From: Actinomycetota bacterium
GTDB taxonomy: Bacteria; Actinomycetota; Actinomycetes; Nanopelagicales; Nanopelagicaceae
DNA: 16,553 nt
Direction of reading: 5' to 3'
Assembly (NCBI GenBank): GCA_009699165.1
Contig: WLOR01000019.1
Coordinates: forward strand, 1-16,553
Of this stretch, positions 1-7,086 are shown one piece after another (the first letter of the stretch is position 1; the number at the start of each line of letters is the position of its first letter). A program made the translations under genes and the position numbers. The notes under the pieces were generated by a model. That model was given only the letters and a program-made list of their open reading frames with translations. It had not been told where the DNA came from and searched no databases.

Positions 1-446
1 CCGGAACCATCAAATGCAACCGCGCAACCTTCAAGGTCACTGAACTTATAAATTGTGGTTTTATCAATTGGTTCATAGAAAACTTGTGTTGCGGTTGGTG
101 ATGGTGACCCACCAATCGCACCTATCGGATCGCCTATTGCGGTAGGAGTGGTTGAAGATGAGCTGGGTGAAGGCGTTGGGGTTGGTGAAGGCGTTGGGGT
201 TGGTGAAGGCGTTGGGGTTGGTGAAGGCGTTGGGGTTGGTGAAGCAACTACTGAACCTTTATTCCAAACCAACTTTTTGCCAGACTTAATACATATGTAT
301 GCCTTGTCCTGATACACGACTCTCTGTTTATAGACCTTGCATGTAACGCCGGGAGAAATCCTCTGAGCAGAAAAGGCCATCACTGGTAACAGCCCGAGAA
401 TCAACGAAATAAAAATGACTCTGGCAACTCGTCGAGTATTTCTCAC
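1..446 (-). CDS. Secreted protein with Pro/Thr/Ser linker, C-terminus cut by window edge
   Basis: The reading frame is open from a GTG at 446 to the window edge, about 148 codons. The N-terminus has a basic stretch (RNTRRVAR) and a hydrophobic core ending VMAFSA, a convincing Sec signal peptide. A short two-cysteine module follows (VTCKVY ... YICIKSGKKLVWNKG, about residues 34-64). Then comes a low-complexity linker of repeated SPTPTP units, then the start of another segment with one Cys (EGCAVAFDG). I recall modules of the type C-x-KSGKKLVW in exported proteins of acI-type Actinobacteria, but know no function for them. No ATG is usable in frame. GTG is preferred because a TACGAT -10 lies exactly 6 bases upstream and the signal peptide begins there. 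The frame is open further upstream, into the neighbouring gene, without another good start. Function unknown; probably cell-surface or extracellular. Confidence 0.75.
   Translation of the reverse strand, partial: MRNTRRVARVIFISLILGLLPVMAFSAQRISPGVTCKVYKQRVVYQDKAYICIKSGKKLVWNKGSVVASPTPTPSPTPTPSPTPTPSPTPTPSPSSSSTTPTAIGDPIGAIGGSPSPTATQVFYEPIDKTTIYKFSDLEGCAVAFDGS
169..240. repeat. Four exact tandem copies of an 18-bp unit
   Basis: The unit gaaggcgttggggttggt occurs four times without a mismatch (169-186, 187-204, 205-222, 223-240). On the minus strand it encodes repeated S-P-T-P-T-P in the linker of the secreted protein. Perfect identity, including silent positions, points to recent copy-number change by slippage, so linker length probably varies between strains. 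Confidence 0.95.
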
Positions 447-452
447 TCCGGC

Positions 453-458
453 ATCGTA
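453..458 (-). promoter_or_regulatory. -10 element (TACGAT) of a leaderless promoter for the secreted protein
   Basis: On the minus strand TACGAT is followed by 6 bases (GCCGGA) and then the GTG start. No clear -35 is visible. There is no separate Shine-Dalgarno sequence at a normal distance, which fits a leaderless transcript. The same TACGAT-N6-GTG arrangement is found before the GNAT gene at 2312. Confidence 0.5.
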
Positions 459-535
459 ATATATGTCTCTAATAAAATCGTGCCTAACAAGTCTTATCGA
501 CGGTGTTATAAAAGTATTTTCATCGCCATAGAGCT

Positions 536-1141
536 TTAACGGCCACTTTTAAATTTTGGAAGATGTAAGTCGTACTGGATTGAGATGATTCGGGTGATAA
601 CAACAACGGCTCCCCCAATAATGGCTGCGAGGTTTCCAGAGACATTGAGCTGCAGAAGTGAAACAAAAGTAGCCGCACCGACTAGCGCCGATGTTCCAAT
701 AGTTTCTCTATGCAGTAAAACTGGTTCAACTTGACACAAGACATCTCGCAGCAGACCACCGGTGACGGCGGTTATTAAACCAAGAAGAATGGCTGCAAAC
801 CAGGTTGTATCCATTTCATAGGCAAGTTGAACACCAGACATTGTGGCTACGGCCAGGCCGAAGGTATCCATAATCAATAGTGATTTACCTATATGTGTGA
901 CTCTGCGAAAAACTAAAGTCAATATCACTGCGGCCAAAATGCTTGAGATGATCCAGGGATCAATAATCCAGATCGGACTAAGTCCAAGAAAAAGATTTCG
1001 CAGCGTACCTCCCGAGACTGATGCGATTGCCGCGATAAATGCAATACCGCCATAGTCAAGGCCTTTGTCAGCGGCTACGCGCGCACCTACCAGAGCAAAG
1101 GTAAAAGTCGAGAGTAAGTCCAAAATGTGAAGTAGAGACAT
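536..1141 (-). CDS. UPF0126 / TRIC-type integral membrane protein
   Basis: Predicted 201-residue polytopic membrane protein made of two homologous halves, each with about three transmembrane helices. Each half carries the family's glycine motif: VSGGTLRN at residues 42-49 and VTGGLLRD at 126-133. The order and length match UPF0126 (YicG-like), a family related by structure to prokaryotic TRIC cation channels. By homology it may be a monovalent cation channel in the cytoplasmic membrane; the bacterial role is not settled. An upstream ATG at 1234 would add 31 residues without membrane or family features and would overlap the preceding gene. I place the start at 1141 because a well-formed promoter ends 7 bases before it and the first helix begins right after (MSLLHILDLLSTF). 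No functional link to its neighbours is evident. Confidence 0.88.
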   Translation of the reverse strand: MSLLHILDLLSTFTFALVGARVAADKGLDYGGIAFIAAIASVSGGTLRNLFLGLSPIWIIDPWIISSILAAVILTLVFRRVTHIGKSLLIMDTFGLAVATMSGVQLAYEMDTTWFAAILLGLITAVTGGLLRDVLCQVEPVLLHRETIGTSALVGAATFVSLLQLNVSGNLAAIIGGAVVVITRIISIQYDLHLPKFKSGR

Positions 1142-1148
1142 GGTGGCA

Positions 1149-1178
1149 AGAGTACGGATTTTTAGGTGACTGTGACAA
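1149..1178 (-). promoter_or_regulatory. Promoter of the UPF0126 gene (TTGTCA-N18-TACTCT)
   Basis: On the minus strand the -35 TTGTCA (1173-1178) and the -10 TACTCT (1149-1154) are separated by 18 bases. The ATG at 1141 lies 7 bases after the -10, so the transcript would start at or next to the start codon. The site sits in the 43-bp gap after the DinB gene and decides the start choice. Confidence 0.6.
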
Positions 1179-1184
1179 TTATGT

Positions 1185-1670
1185 TTAGTCGCCGAGTCCT
1201 TCATGGTTGGCAAACTCCCACAAATCAATCGCATCTAAATCTATGACTTTTAACCCGTTGTTAGCGAAAATGCCAGCGATTTGCGCACGATGTTCCGTCG
1301 CATGGTGAATTGCTTGGGTCAAAATAGTTTCTCGGCTGCGACGAATGATTCTGTCATCACCTTGAAACTCGACAAATCCCACAGGATTCTTAGCTGACTC
1401 GCGAAGCCGTGCATCAAAACCTGCCGACATCTTTTTAAGTGCCAATACATCTGCAATCGTGGTCGGGACCTCTGTCGGAATGTCGCCAGCCTCATCTAGC
1501 AAGTCGGCATAACGCGATGCGGTTAGATGCTCAAGAATCTCTGCGACAGTCCACGTATCATTTGGCGCGGTCATTGCTAAGCACTCCACGGGTTGACCTG
1601 CAATTGCATCGAACACATAGCTATTTGCCCATGCTAAGTGGCGAAATAAACGATCTGTGACAACATCCAT
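1185..1670 (-). CDS. DinB-family four-helix-bundle protein, putative metal-dependent enzyme
   Basis: 161 residues, the usual length for the DinB/YfiT-like superfamily. The three histidines expected to bind a divalent metal are visible: H48 in the ILEHLT motif, and H123 and H127 in IHHATEHRAQI. The C-terminal DLDAIDLWEF stretch is also typical of the family. Characterised members include bacillithiol or mycothiol S-transferases and mycothiol-dependent isomerases. An actinobacterial member could therefore act in mycothiol-dependent detoxification, but the sequence does not show the substrate. The start at 1670 is supported by a TACCCT -10 six bases upstream, inside the 21-bp gap after the GNAT gene. 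It is probably cytoplasmic, as no signal peptide is seen. Confidence 0.85.
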   Translation of the reverse strand: MDVVTDRLFRHLAWANSYVFDAIAGQPVECLAMTAPNDTWTVAEILEHLTASRYADLLDEAGDIPTEVPTTIADVLALKKMSAGFDARLRESAKNPVGFVEFQGDDRIIRRSRETILTQAIHHATEHRAQIAGIFANNGLKVIDLDAIDLWEFANHEGLGD

Positions 1671-1676
1671 GTCACA

Positions 1677-1682
1677 AGGGTA
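1677..1682 (-). promoter_or_regulatory. -10 element (TACCCT) of a leaderless promoter for the DinB gene
   Basis: TACCCT on the minus strand is followed by TGTGAC (6 bases) and the ATG at 1670. A poor -35 candidate, TTTAAC, lies 16 bases further upstream. No Shine-Dalgarno sequence is present. Confidence 0.45.
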
Positions 1683-1691
1683 CTGGAAAGT

Positions 1692-2312
1692 TCAGAAAGT
1701 TAAAGCTAAGATCTTTTCGTTCTCATCTGAATGTATCTCAGTGAATCCAAATTTTGTATAAAAGTTCAGAGCTCGATCGTTGGTTGCAGCCATGTGTAAG
1801 TGGACTCCACGTGATCCTGCAATTCTCAATTCGTTCAATAAGTGTTCAATCATGGCTTTGCCATAACCAACACCCTGATGAGACTCGATGATATCTATAT
1901 GCAGATGCGAAGGATATTTACTAATGATGGCGGGATCACTAGAACCCTGCTTATCGAGTTCACCAAGTAGTTCGACATCATGGGCAAGCAGTTCGGTCGA
2001 AATAGATTCATACTTAGCTTTAGTGCGTGGCCAGTATTTAACTTCGAGGACTGCCTCAAACTTTGATGTATCTAATGCACCCAACACATAACCGACCTGC
2101 CTGTCATTGGCCACAAGAACGAAGGCGAAATCGGGTTCATAAATCGCGTAAGGCGCAGCATATATTTCGCCAACTAGATCAGGCAGATTATGAAGATTGC
2201 TTGCATCTTTGCCCGAATCTGCGGTCTGAAGGCAAATTGCTAACAGGGATGGCACATCAGCCAAAGTCGCCGAACGTAGAACCACTCCACTACCTAATTG
2301 CCACTCTTTCAC
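1692..2312 (-). CDS. GNAT acetyltransferase resembling the C-terminal domain of O-GlcNAcase
   Basis: A 206-residue GNAT-fold protein. The acetyl-CoA pyrophosphate-binding loop Q-x-x-G-x-G is intact (QGVGYG, residues 146-151). Y185 in NFYTKFGF is at the usual position for the general acid. Blocks PDLVGE (44-49), VGYVLGALD (73-81), YPSHLHIDI (133-141), AGSRGVHL (165-172) and FYTKFGF (184-190) match, from memory, the acetyltransferase-like domain of human OGA (PDLIGD, GYALGTVD, FPSLIKMDI, NGSRGA, FYSKLGC). They also fit its Streptomyces homologue SsAT. Unlike the human domain, the CoA loop looks functional. The acceptor is unknown; an amino sugar or a glycoconjugate from the neighbouring GlcNAc pathway is an inference. 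A TTG at 2333 would add 7 residues. GTG at 2312 is preferred because TACGAT lies 6 bases upstream. Confidence 0.85.
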   Translation of the reverse strand: MKEWQLGSGVVLRSATLADVPSLLAICLQTADSGKDASNLHNLPDLVGEIYAAPYAIYEPDFAFVLVANDRQVGYVLGALDTSKFEAVLEVKYWPRTKAKYESISTELLAHDVELLGELDKQGSSDPAIISKYPSHLHIDIIESHQGVGYGKAMIEHLLNELRIAGSRGVHLHMAATNDRALNFYTKFGFTEIHSDENEKILALTF

Positions 2313-2347
2313 GCCATAATCGTACCTTCGCAACGGTCAGGAGGGAG
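2298..2347 (+). promoter_or_regulatory. Candidate promoter and Shine-Dalgarno sequence of the kinase-SIS gene
   Basis: A -35 candidate TTGCCA (2298-2303) and a -10 candidate TACCTT (2323-2328) are 19 bases apart. Transcription would begin near 2335, just before a strong AGGAGGGAG (2339-2347), 11 bases from the ATG at 2359. The -35 lies inside the 5' end of the divergent GNAT gene. The Shine-Dalgarno match is clear; the promoter is weaker because of the long spacer. Confidence 0.45.
2319..2324 (-). promoter_or_regulatory. -10 element (TACGAT) of a leaderless promoter for the GNAT gene
   Basis: On the minus strand TACGAT, then TATGGC (6 bases), then GTG at 2312. It overlaps by two bases a plus-strand -10 candidate for the kinase-SIS gene. 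Confidence 0.5.
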
Positions 2348-2358
2348 ATTTTCCAGTC

Positions 2359-4008
2359 ATGAATGCCGGAAGTTATATCGCCATCGATTGTGGCGGATCT
2401 CGCTTGCGTGGATATGTCTGGCCCGGCGGGAAAGAGTTTTCTGGAAATGGGGTATCTCATTCGATCAATGTTGCACTTGATCTTGCTAAGAATATCGTAG
2501 ATGCAATTCCTGCAGAGATTAAAGAAGTTGAAACGATAGTTTTGGCACAAGCAGCAATTCCGCATGAAGAATCTGATCGCGATTTAATGGCTGCTGCAAT
2601 TGCACAACGAGTTAGTTTTACAAAATTGCTTATAACTTCTGATACTTACGCAGCAACTCTCAGTCTAGGAAATCAGTGTGACCTTGTGATTGCGGTTGGG
2701 ACTGGCATTACTGCCCAAGTGCACACTGATAAACATATTTTCGAACTTACAGGCCATGGCTATCTACTTGGTGATGAAGCAAGTGGTTTTTGGATTGGCC
2801 GTCAAGGAATAAATGCAGCGCTTAAAGGCGTAGAGGGTCGAGGCCCAGAGACTGCTTTAACGCAAATGGCGCAAGATTTCTACAAGGTCTCTTCTGTTGA
2901 GCTAGCCGATTACATTCATCAATTAGAGCGCCCAGTTATTCAGGTGGCGGCCTTTGCTCCCCTTGTCACTGAAGCTGCGGAAAACCATGATCCGGTTGCT
3001 ATTTCGATATTAAATCAGGCTGCTGAAGAAATTAAGAGTCTGATTGCCACTGCAATTAAACGGGCAAATATCAAGACTGTTGCACTTATGGGGGGTGCTA
3101 TTCCAACAGGAGGTCTCTTGCATAGAAACGTTCTTGCAATGACGAAGGATCTAGGAATCAACTTCACTCAAGAAGTCGCTGAACCTTTGATTGGCACACG
3201 AAAAATCGCTTCAGACCCGACACTCCAGCTCGACGTAATCTCTGTACATACAAATAAAATCACGAGCAAAACGTGGTCCTCTCTATACCTGCACAGGGTG
3301 CAGGATTTACTCAAGCGGGTTTCACAAACCCAGGAGGATTCAATTGCCCAGGCAGTCTCTTTATTTGCTGATGCCCTAGCCAATGGAAAGATGATTCATA
3401 CCTTTGGCACTGGCCATTCCCACTTATTGGCCGAAGAGATTTTTTATCGCGCTGGTGGCCTGGCTGCAATCTATCCAATTCTTGATGAGCGGTTAATGCT
3501 GCACAAGGATGTAGTACAGGGAAGTCAGTCTGAACGATTGCCAGGTTTAGCCAGTGAACTTCTTGCACAACACCCGGTAGCCGCCGGTGATGTCGTGGTG
3601 GTAATTTCAAATAGTGGCGGTAATCAAGTCACTATTGATTTAGTCTCCTTATCAAAGGAAGCCGGTGCAAAAGTAATTGCGGTTACAAGTGTTAATCATG
3701 CAACCAGTGATTCAGCTCGCTCGAGCAATGCTGTGAAAATCCATCACAGTGCAGATGTAGTCCTAGATAATTCAGGCATCGTAGGAGATGCATCCATAAA
3801 GGTCGCAGGTGCAAAAATGGCGGTCGGACCAACATCAACAGTTGTAGGTGCTGCAATGTTGCAGGCAGTTGTTGTTGGATCAGTTGCTGAACTCATCAAA
3901 CGCGGAATCGAACCAGAGATTTTTCTGAGCAGTAATTTAACTGGTGGGGATGAAAACAACGCCGCTATATTTGATAAGTATCGCCCGCTAATACATCTTT
4001 ACAACTAG
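2359..4008 (+). CDS. N-acetylglucosamine kinase (BadF/BadG type) fused to a SIS sugar-phosphate domain
   Basis: A 549-residue two-domain protein. Residues 1-290 form an ASKHA-fold BadF/BadG/BcrA/BcrD kinase: phosphate-1 loop AIDCGGSRLR (8-17), catalytic D95 in SDTYAA, phosphate-2 loop AVGTGI (112-117), GHGYLLGDEASGFWIG (132-147) and adenosine loop ALMGGAI (242-248). This subgroup phosphorylates GlcNAc or related amino sugars. Residues 310-549 are a UPF0309-like SIS domain: FGTGHSHLLAEEIFYRAGG (349-367), ISNSGGNQV (416-424) and VGPTSTVVGAAML (489-501). SIS domains bind phosphosugars. I recall a Streptomyces SIS protein, NagS, reported to act on GlcNAc-6-phosphate, which would make the second half act on the product of the first; this is unverified. 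Standalone versions of both halves are usual, so the fusion is notable. It is divergent from the GNAT gene and convergent with the transporter. Confidence 0.9.
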   Translation: MNAGSYIAIDCGGSRLRGYVWPGGKEFSGNGVSHSINVALDLAKNIVDAIPAEIKEVETIVLAQAAIPHEESDRDLMAAAIAQRVSFTKLLITSDTYAATLSLGNQCDLVIAVGTGITAQVHTDKHIFELTGHGYLLGDEASGFWIGRQGINAALKGVEGRGPETALTQMAQDFYKVSSVELADYIHQLERPVIQVAAFAPLVTEAAENHDPVAISILNQAAEEIKSLIATAIKRANIKTVALMGGAIPTGGLLHRNVLAMTKDLGINFTQEVAEPLIGTRKIASDPTLQLDVISVHTNKITSKTWSSLYLHRVQDLLKRVSQTQEDSIAQAVSLFADALANGKMIHTFGTGHSHLLAEEIFYRAGGLAAIYPILDERLMLHKDVVQGSQSERLPGLASELLAQHPVAAGDVVVVISNSGGNQVTIDLVSLSKEAGAKVIAVTSVNHATSDSARSSNAVKIHHSADVVLDNSGIVGDASIKVAGAKMAVGPTSTVVGAAMLQAVVVGSVAELIKRGIEPEIFLSSNLTGGDENNAAIFDKYRPLIHLYN

Positions 4009-4012
4009 TTTT

Positions 4013-4825
4013 TTACTTCACTGCACCTTCAGTGAGACCTTCGATGACTTTGCGATTGAAGATCACATAGAGAATTATCATCGGAACTGTGACAATTGTT
4101 AGAGCAGCAAAGAGCAAGTGATAATTCGTTGAATACCTAGTTGAGAAAGTAAGTAAACCGGTTGGAATAGTCTTTAAATCATCATTTTGGATGTACACCA
4201 AGGCCAGTAAGAACTCATTCCATGCACTTAATGCAGTAAAGACTGCAACAGTTGCAATCCCGGGTTTGAGCATCGGCAACAATATAGTTTGATAGACACG
4301 TAAATCACCGGCACCATCTACGCGTGCGGCTTCGAAGATCTCTTTAGGCAGATTTTGGATATATGCCCTAAATAGCCAGATAGCTAACGGCAAGCCCATC
4401 GCCGTATAGGGCAAAATCAATGCCAGCCGCGTGTCCTTAATTCCAAGGTAATCAAAGAGCGCATTTTGTGCGATGAAATACGACTGCAGAGGCAGAATCA
4501 AACCCAATGTGATGAGTGCCAAGATTTGTTTGGAGAATCTGAACTTGAGACGGGTAAATGCAAAAGCAGCCATAGATCCAAATAGGAGAACACCGCTCAT
4601 GCTTATTCCTGTAACGATTGCACTATTTATTGCATATTTGCCTAAACCGCCGGCGCTAAAAGCCTCTGCAAAGACGCTGAAATCCCATGCGGTTGGCAAC
4701 GATAGTGGGTCCATCGTAATCTCTTGATTACTCTTTAAGGAAGAAAGAGCCATCCACAACAGAGGAACAAAATATATGAGCGAGTACAAGCTCATTGCGA
4801 TATGGAAAATTGGGTTGCGCTTCAT
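4013..4825 (-). CDS. Sugar ABC transporter permease, MalG-like (CUT1 family)
   Basis: 270 residues with about six transmembrane helices. The EAA loop that docks the ATPase is clear at about residues 164-190 (EAARVDGAGDL ... ILLPMLKPG). The C-terminus VIEGLTEGAVK is typical of MalG-type permeases. Its start codon shares one base with the stop of the upstream permease, so the two are translationally coupled and should form a heterodimer in the cytoplasmic membrane. The gene ends 4 bp from the convergent kinase-SIS gene. With a GH84 enzyme upstream and an amino-sugar kinase next door, GlcNAc-containing oligosaccharides are the likely substrate. No ATPase gene is present; a shared MsiK-type ATPase encoded elsewhere is inferred. 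Confidence 0.93.
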   Translation of the reverse strand: MKRNPIFHIAMSLYSLIYFVPLLWMALSSLKSNQEITMDPLSLPTAWDFSVFAEAFSAGGLGKYAINSAIVTGISMSGVLLFGSMAAFAFTRLKFRFSKQILALITLGLILPLQSYFIAQNALFDYLGIKDTRLALILPYTAMGLPLAIWLFRAYIQNLPKEIFEAARVDGAGDLRVYQTILLPMLKPGIATVAVFTALSAWNEFLLALVYIQNDDLKTIPTGLLTFSTRYSTNYHLLFAALTIVTVPMIILYVIFNRKVIEGLTEGAVK

Positions 4826-5703
4826 CAGTACTCCACCACCGAATCATCCTTAGTGCGCAACTTGTTATAGATCAATCCAAATCCCACAACAACAAGTGTA
4901 AGGATTACTGCAAGAGCTGATCCATAACCCATCTGTTGATCACGAAAGACGACTCGTACTAAATATGTTGTTGGAACCTGCGTTGTGTCATATGGGCCAC
5001 CATTTGTTAAGACATACACCAAGTCGAAAACTTGTATACCGCCGGTCACACACAACAAAACGGCAACTTCAGTTAAGTTCTTAATCATTGGAATCTTGAT
5101 CTGTCGCAATAATTGAAGTTCGCTCGCGCCATCTAGGCGTGCAGATTCAATAATCGTGCTTGGAATACGCTGAAATCCGGCGTAAAAGATGGCCATATAG
5201 AACCCTGCGAAGATCCATCCTGAAATAACGGAGATTGAAAGCAGCGCCGTTGATTGATCACCCAACCAAATATGTTTCCAGGATTCAAGGCCAACCTGAT
5301 CCAGAATTCGATTGAGAATACCTAAATCGGGATTCAGTAAAAAACTCCAAAGAACTGAGATCACTACTAGAGGCAACATCACTGGAGTAAAGAAGGCAAC
5401 GCGGTAAAAAGTTGTATTTCTCTTCGCACTTACTAAACCTGCCAATATGAGACCAACTAAGACTTCGAGTACTAAGGTGGCAACAATATAAATGGCTGCA
5501 TGTCCGTACGAGGACGTATACACCTTGTCATTAAATGCGCGTACGAAGTTTTCTAACCCGATAAAACTTGGCGTACTAAATCCATCCCAATCAGTCAGAC
5601 TGAGACCAAAAGTTGCGATTATGGGCCCAAGTATTGCAAGCGTGAAGATTGCAAAAGCAGGAGCGACCAGGAAGTAAGGGATCCAACGTGCTGTCGGTTT
5701 CAT
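4825..5703 (-). CDS. Sugar ABC transporter permease, MalF-like (CUT1 family)
   Basis: 292 residues with a first helix near the N-terminus (YFLVAPAFAIFTLAILGP) and about six helices in all. The EAA loop is ESARLDGASELQLL ... IKIPMI. FDLVYVLTNGGPYDTTQV near the C-terminus is a hallmark of MalF-type permeases. It follows the binding-protein gene by 53 bp and overlaps the MalG-like gene by one base. The ATG at 5703 is preceded by TAGGGGA with almost no spacing, which is a poor Shine-Dalgarno placement, but no better start is seen. It forms the translocation pore with its partner. Confidence 0.93.
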   Translation of the reverse strand: MKPTARWIPYFLVAPAFAIFTLAILGPIIATFGLSLTDWDGFSTPSFIGLENFVRAFNDKVYTSSYGHAAIYIVATLVLEVLVGLILAGLVSAKRNTTFYRVAFFTPVMLPLVVISVLWSFLLNPDLGILNRILDQVGLESWKHIWLGDQSTALLSISVISGWIFAGFYMAIFYAGFQRIPSTIIESARLDGASELQLLRQIKIPMIKNLTEVAVLLCVTGGIQVFDLVYVLTNGGPYDTTQVPTTYLVRVVFRDQQMGYGSALAVILTLVVVGFGLIYNKLRTKDDSVVEY

Positions 5704-5756
5704 TCCCCTACCATCCTGGTCGCTAACGTACTGCTTGGTCTTTGATTACTACAAAG

Positions 5757-7025
5757 TTACTTCAACGCAGCAACCTTTTCTTGCGCAGCATCGAGTGCGG
5801 CCTGAGGTGTCGACTTCCCACCAATTACCTCAGCTTGAGCTGCGTTGAGCGCATCGGCAACTGGAAGTTCAAATCCGGTATCTGGTGGCGCAACGACAAC
5901 TTTTGCACCATCTAATAGCGCATTGATCTTTGCGGTCAGTGGATCAAGGGTTCCTCCAGCAAGAGATTTCACTAAGAGCACCGTGCCAGAGTCTGCAATT
6001 TTCTTTGCATTCTCGGGACTATAGAGCTCCTTAAAGAAATCAAGAACCTCTGTCTTTTTACTGCTCTTAGCATTGACGATATAGCCAGTAAAAACAGCCA
6101 TGATGCTGTCCTGATCTCCTGCACCATCAGTTATTGCAGGCAGGTTAATGAAGTCCATTTTGAAATCAGGAGCTTGATCTTGCTGGGTTCCAACTAACCA
6201 TGAACCAATTGGATGGAACGCGGCTTTGCCCTGGAAGAACAAACTGGCTGCTTCATTATCTGCGATGCTATTTACAGATTCATTGACATACCCGTTTTTG
6301 GCAAGATCAGATAACACTGTCAAGCCTTTAATAAACTCGGGGCCATTCATTGGCTTCTTCTTCTGCAAAGTTTCTGCATAAAGAGCTTCTCCTGCCACAC
6401 GAGAGATGATGTGTCCACCCCAGTTACCGACAGTCCATAGATCTTTATTGCCTTGTACAAAACAGTTAATCTTCAGCGACTTAAACTTTGCGCAAACGGT
6501 ATTTAACTCATCCCATGTCTTTGGCGGAGTAACTCCATTTTTAGCAAACATGTCAACGTTATACCAAAGTACATTCGTAACATCACGAGCGCGAGGGATC
6601 ATTGAGAGCTTGCCGCCGGAGTCATATCCTGCAAAAGCACCGTCATTGAATAAATCTTTTAATCCACTCGATTCGATATCAGTTGAAATATCTGCAGCGA
6701 AGCCTTCGGCAACGCGCTGATCCAGTCGTGCGCCAGCCCATTCGAAATATGCATCTGGACTATTTTTACCATTGAGAAGTGTTGGTAGGCCAACAGTTGA
6801 ATAAAGGTCATCATCTTGCTGAATGAACTCGACTGTCCATCCTTCGTGTGCTGCTTCATACGAAGCTTTCGCTGCTTCCCAAACCGGAAGTTCAGAATCT
6901 CCCAAACTTGGTGTAGCAATTCGCAAAACTTTATCTGCAGAATCACCCTTTGAACAGCCAGTAAGAACTGCAAGACCGAGTAAACCAACTGCCATACCGG
7001 CAATTAATCTCTTCCCCTTGAACAT
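5757..7025 (-). CDS. Sugar-binding lipoprotein of the ABC transporter
   Basis: A 422-residue extracellular solute-binding protein of the CUT1 class. The N-terminus MFKGKRLIAGMAVGLLGLAVLTGC is a lipoprotein signal peptide with lipobox VLTGC, so the mature protein starts at C24 and is anchored to the outer face of the membrane. Family features include the early beta-strand LRIATPSLG, aromatic residues fit for sugar stacking and FHPIGSWLVG near residue 270. A longer frame begins upstream at 7052, but ATG 7025 is the true start: GGGGAGG lies 4 bases before it and the signal peptide starts there. It has its own promoter in the 87-bp gap after the GH84 gene. The ligand is inferred from context to be a GlcNAc-containing sugar; the sequence alone does not prove it. 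Confidence 0.92.
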   Translation of the reverse strand: MFKGKRLIAGMAVGLLGLAVLTGCSKGDSADKVLRIATPSLGDSELPVWEAAKASYEAAHEGWTVEFIQQDDDLYSTVGLPTLLNGKNSPDAYFEWAGARLDQRVAEGFAADISTDIESSGLKDLFNDGAFAGYDSGGKLSMIPRARDVTNVLWYNVDMFAKNGVTPPKTWDELNTVCAKFKSLKINCFVQGNKDLWTVGNWGGHIISRVAGEALYAETLQKKKPMNGPEFIKGLTVLSDLAKNGYVNESVNSIADNEAASLFFQGKAAFHPIGSWLVGTQQDQAPDFKMDFINLPAITDGAGDQDSIMAVFTGYIVNAKSSKKTEVLDFFKELYSPENAKKIADSGTVLLVKSLAGGTLDPLTAKINALLDGAKVVVAPPDTGFELPVADALNAAQAEVIGGKSTPQAALDAAQEKVAALK

Positions 7026-7086
7026 AGAACCTCCCCTAGTGGATTGCGCCATGGCAAAATGTCATTCACCGCTGTGGCTTTGGCAA

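Noticed and set aside
1142..1234. N-terminal extension of the UPF0126 protein from an ATG at 1234.
   Set aside because: The extra 31 residues lack family similarity or a membrane segment, overlap the DinB gene, and a good promoter lies downstream of that ATG.
2313..2333. TTG start at 2333 for the GNAT gene.
   Set aside because: It would include the TACGAT -10 hexamer within the coding region, and the added residues are not part of the GNAT fold.
4018..4035. Hairpin TCACTG-N6-CAGTGA with a nearby T-run between the convergent kinase-SIS and permease genes, resembling a terminator.
   Set aside because: The T-run precedes the stem on the plus strand and becomes an A-run after the stem on the minus strand, so it cannot work as an intrinsic terminator in either direction. 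The stem also lies within the permease coding end.
5740..5756. Small hairpin CTTTG-N7-CAAAG just after the binding-protein stop codon, which could limit read-through into the permeases.
   Set aside because: The stem has only 5 AT-rich pairs and no T-run; too weak to list as a terminator or processing site.
6659..7003. Alternative minus-strand frame of 114 codons inside the binding-protein gene.
   Set aside because: It overlaps the well-supported lipoprotein gene in another frame, with no domain and no ribosome site.
7042..7056. Palindrome GCCATGGC with TTGC/GCAA flanks in the leader of the binding-protein gene as an operator.
   Set aside because: The flanks do not extend the symmetry, and an 8-bp palindrome is expected by chance at this window size.
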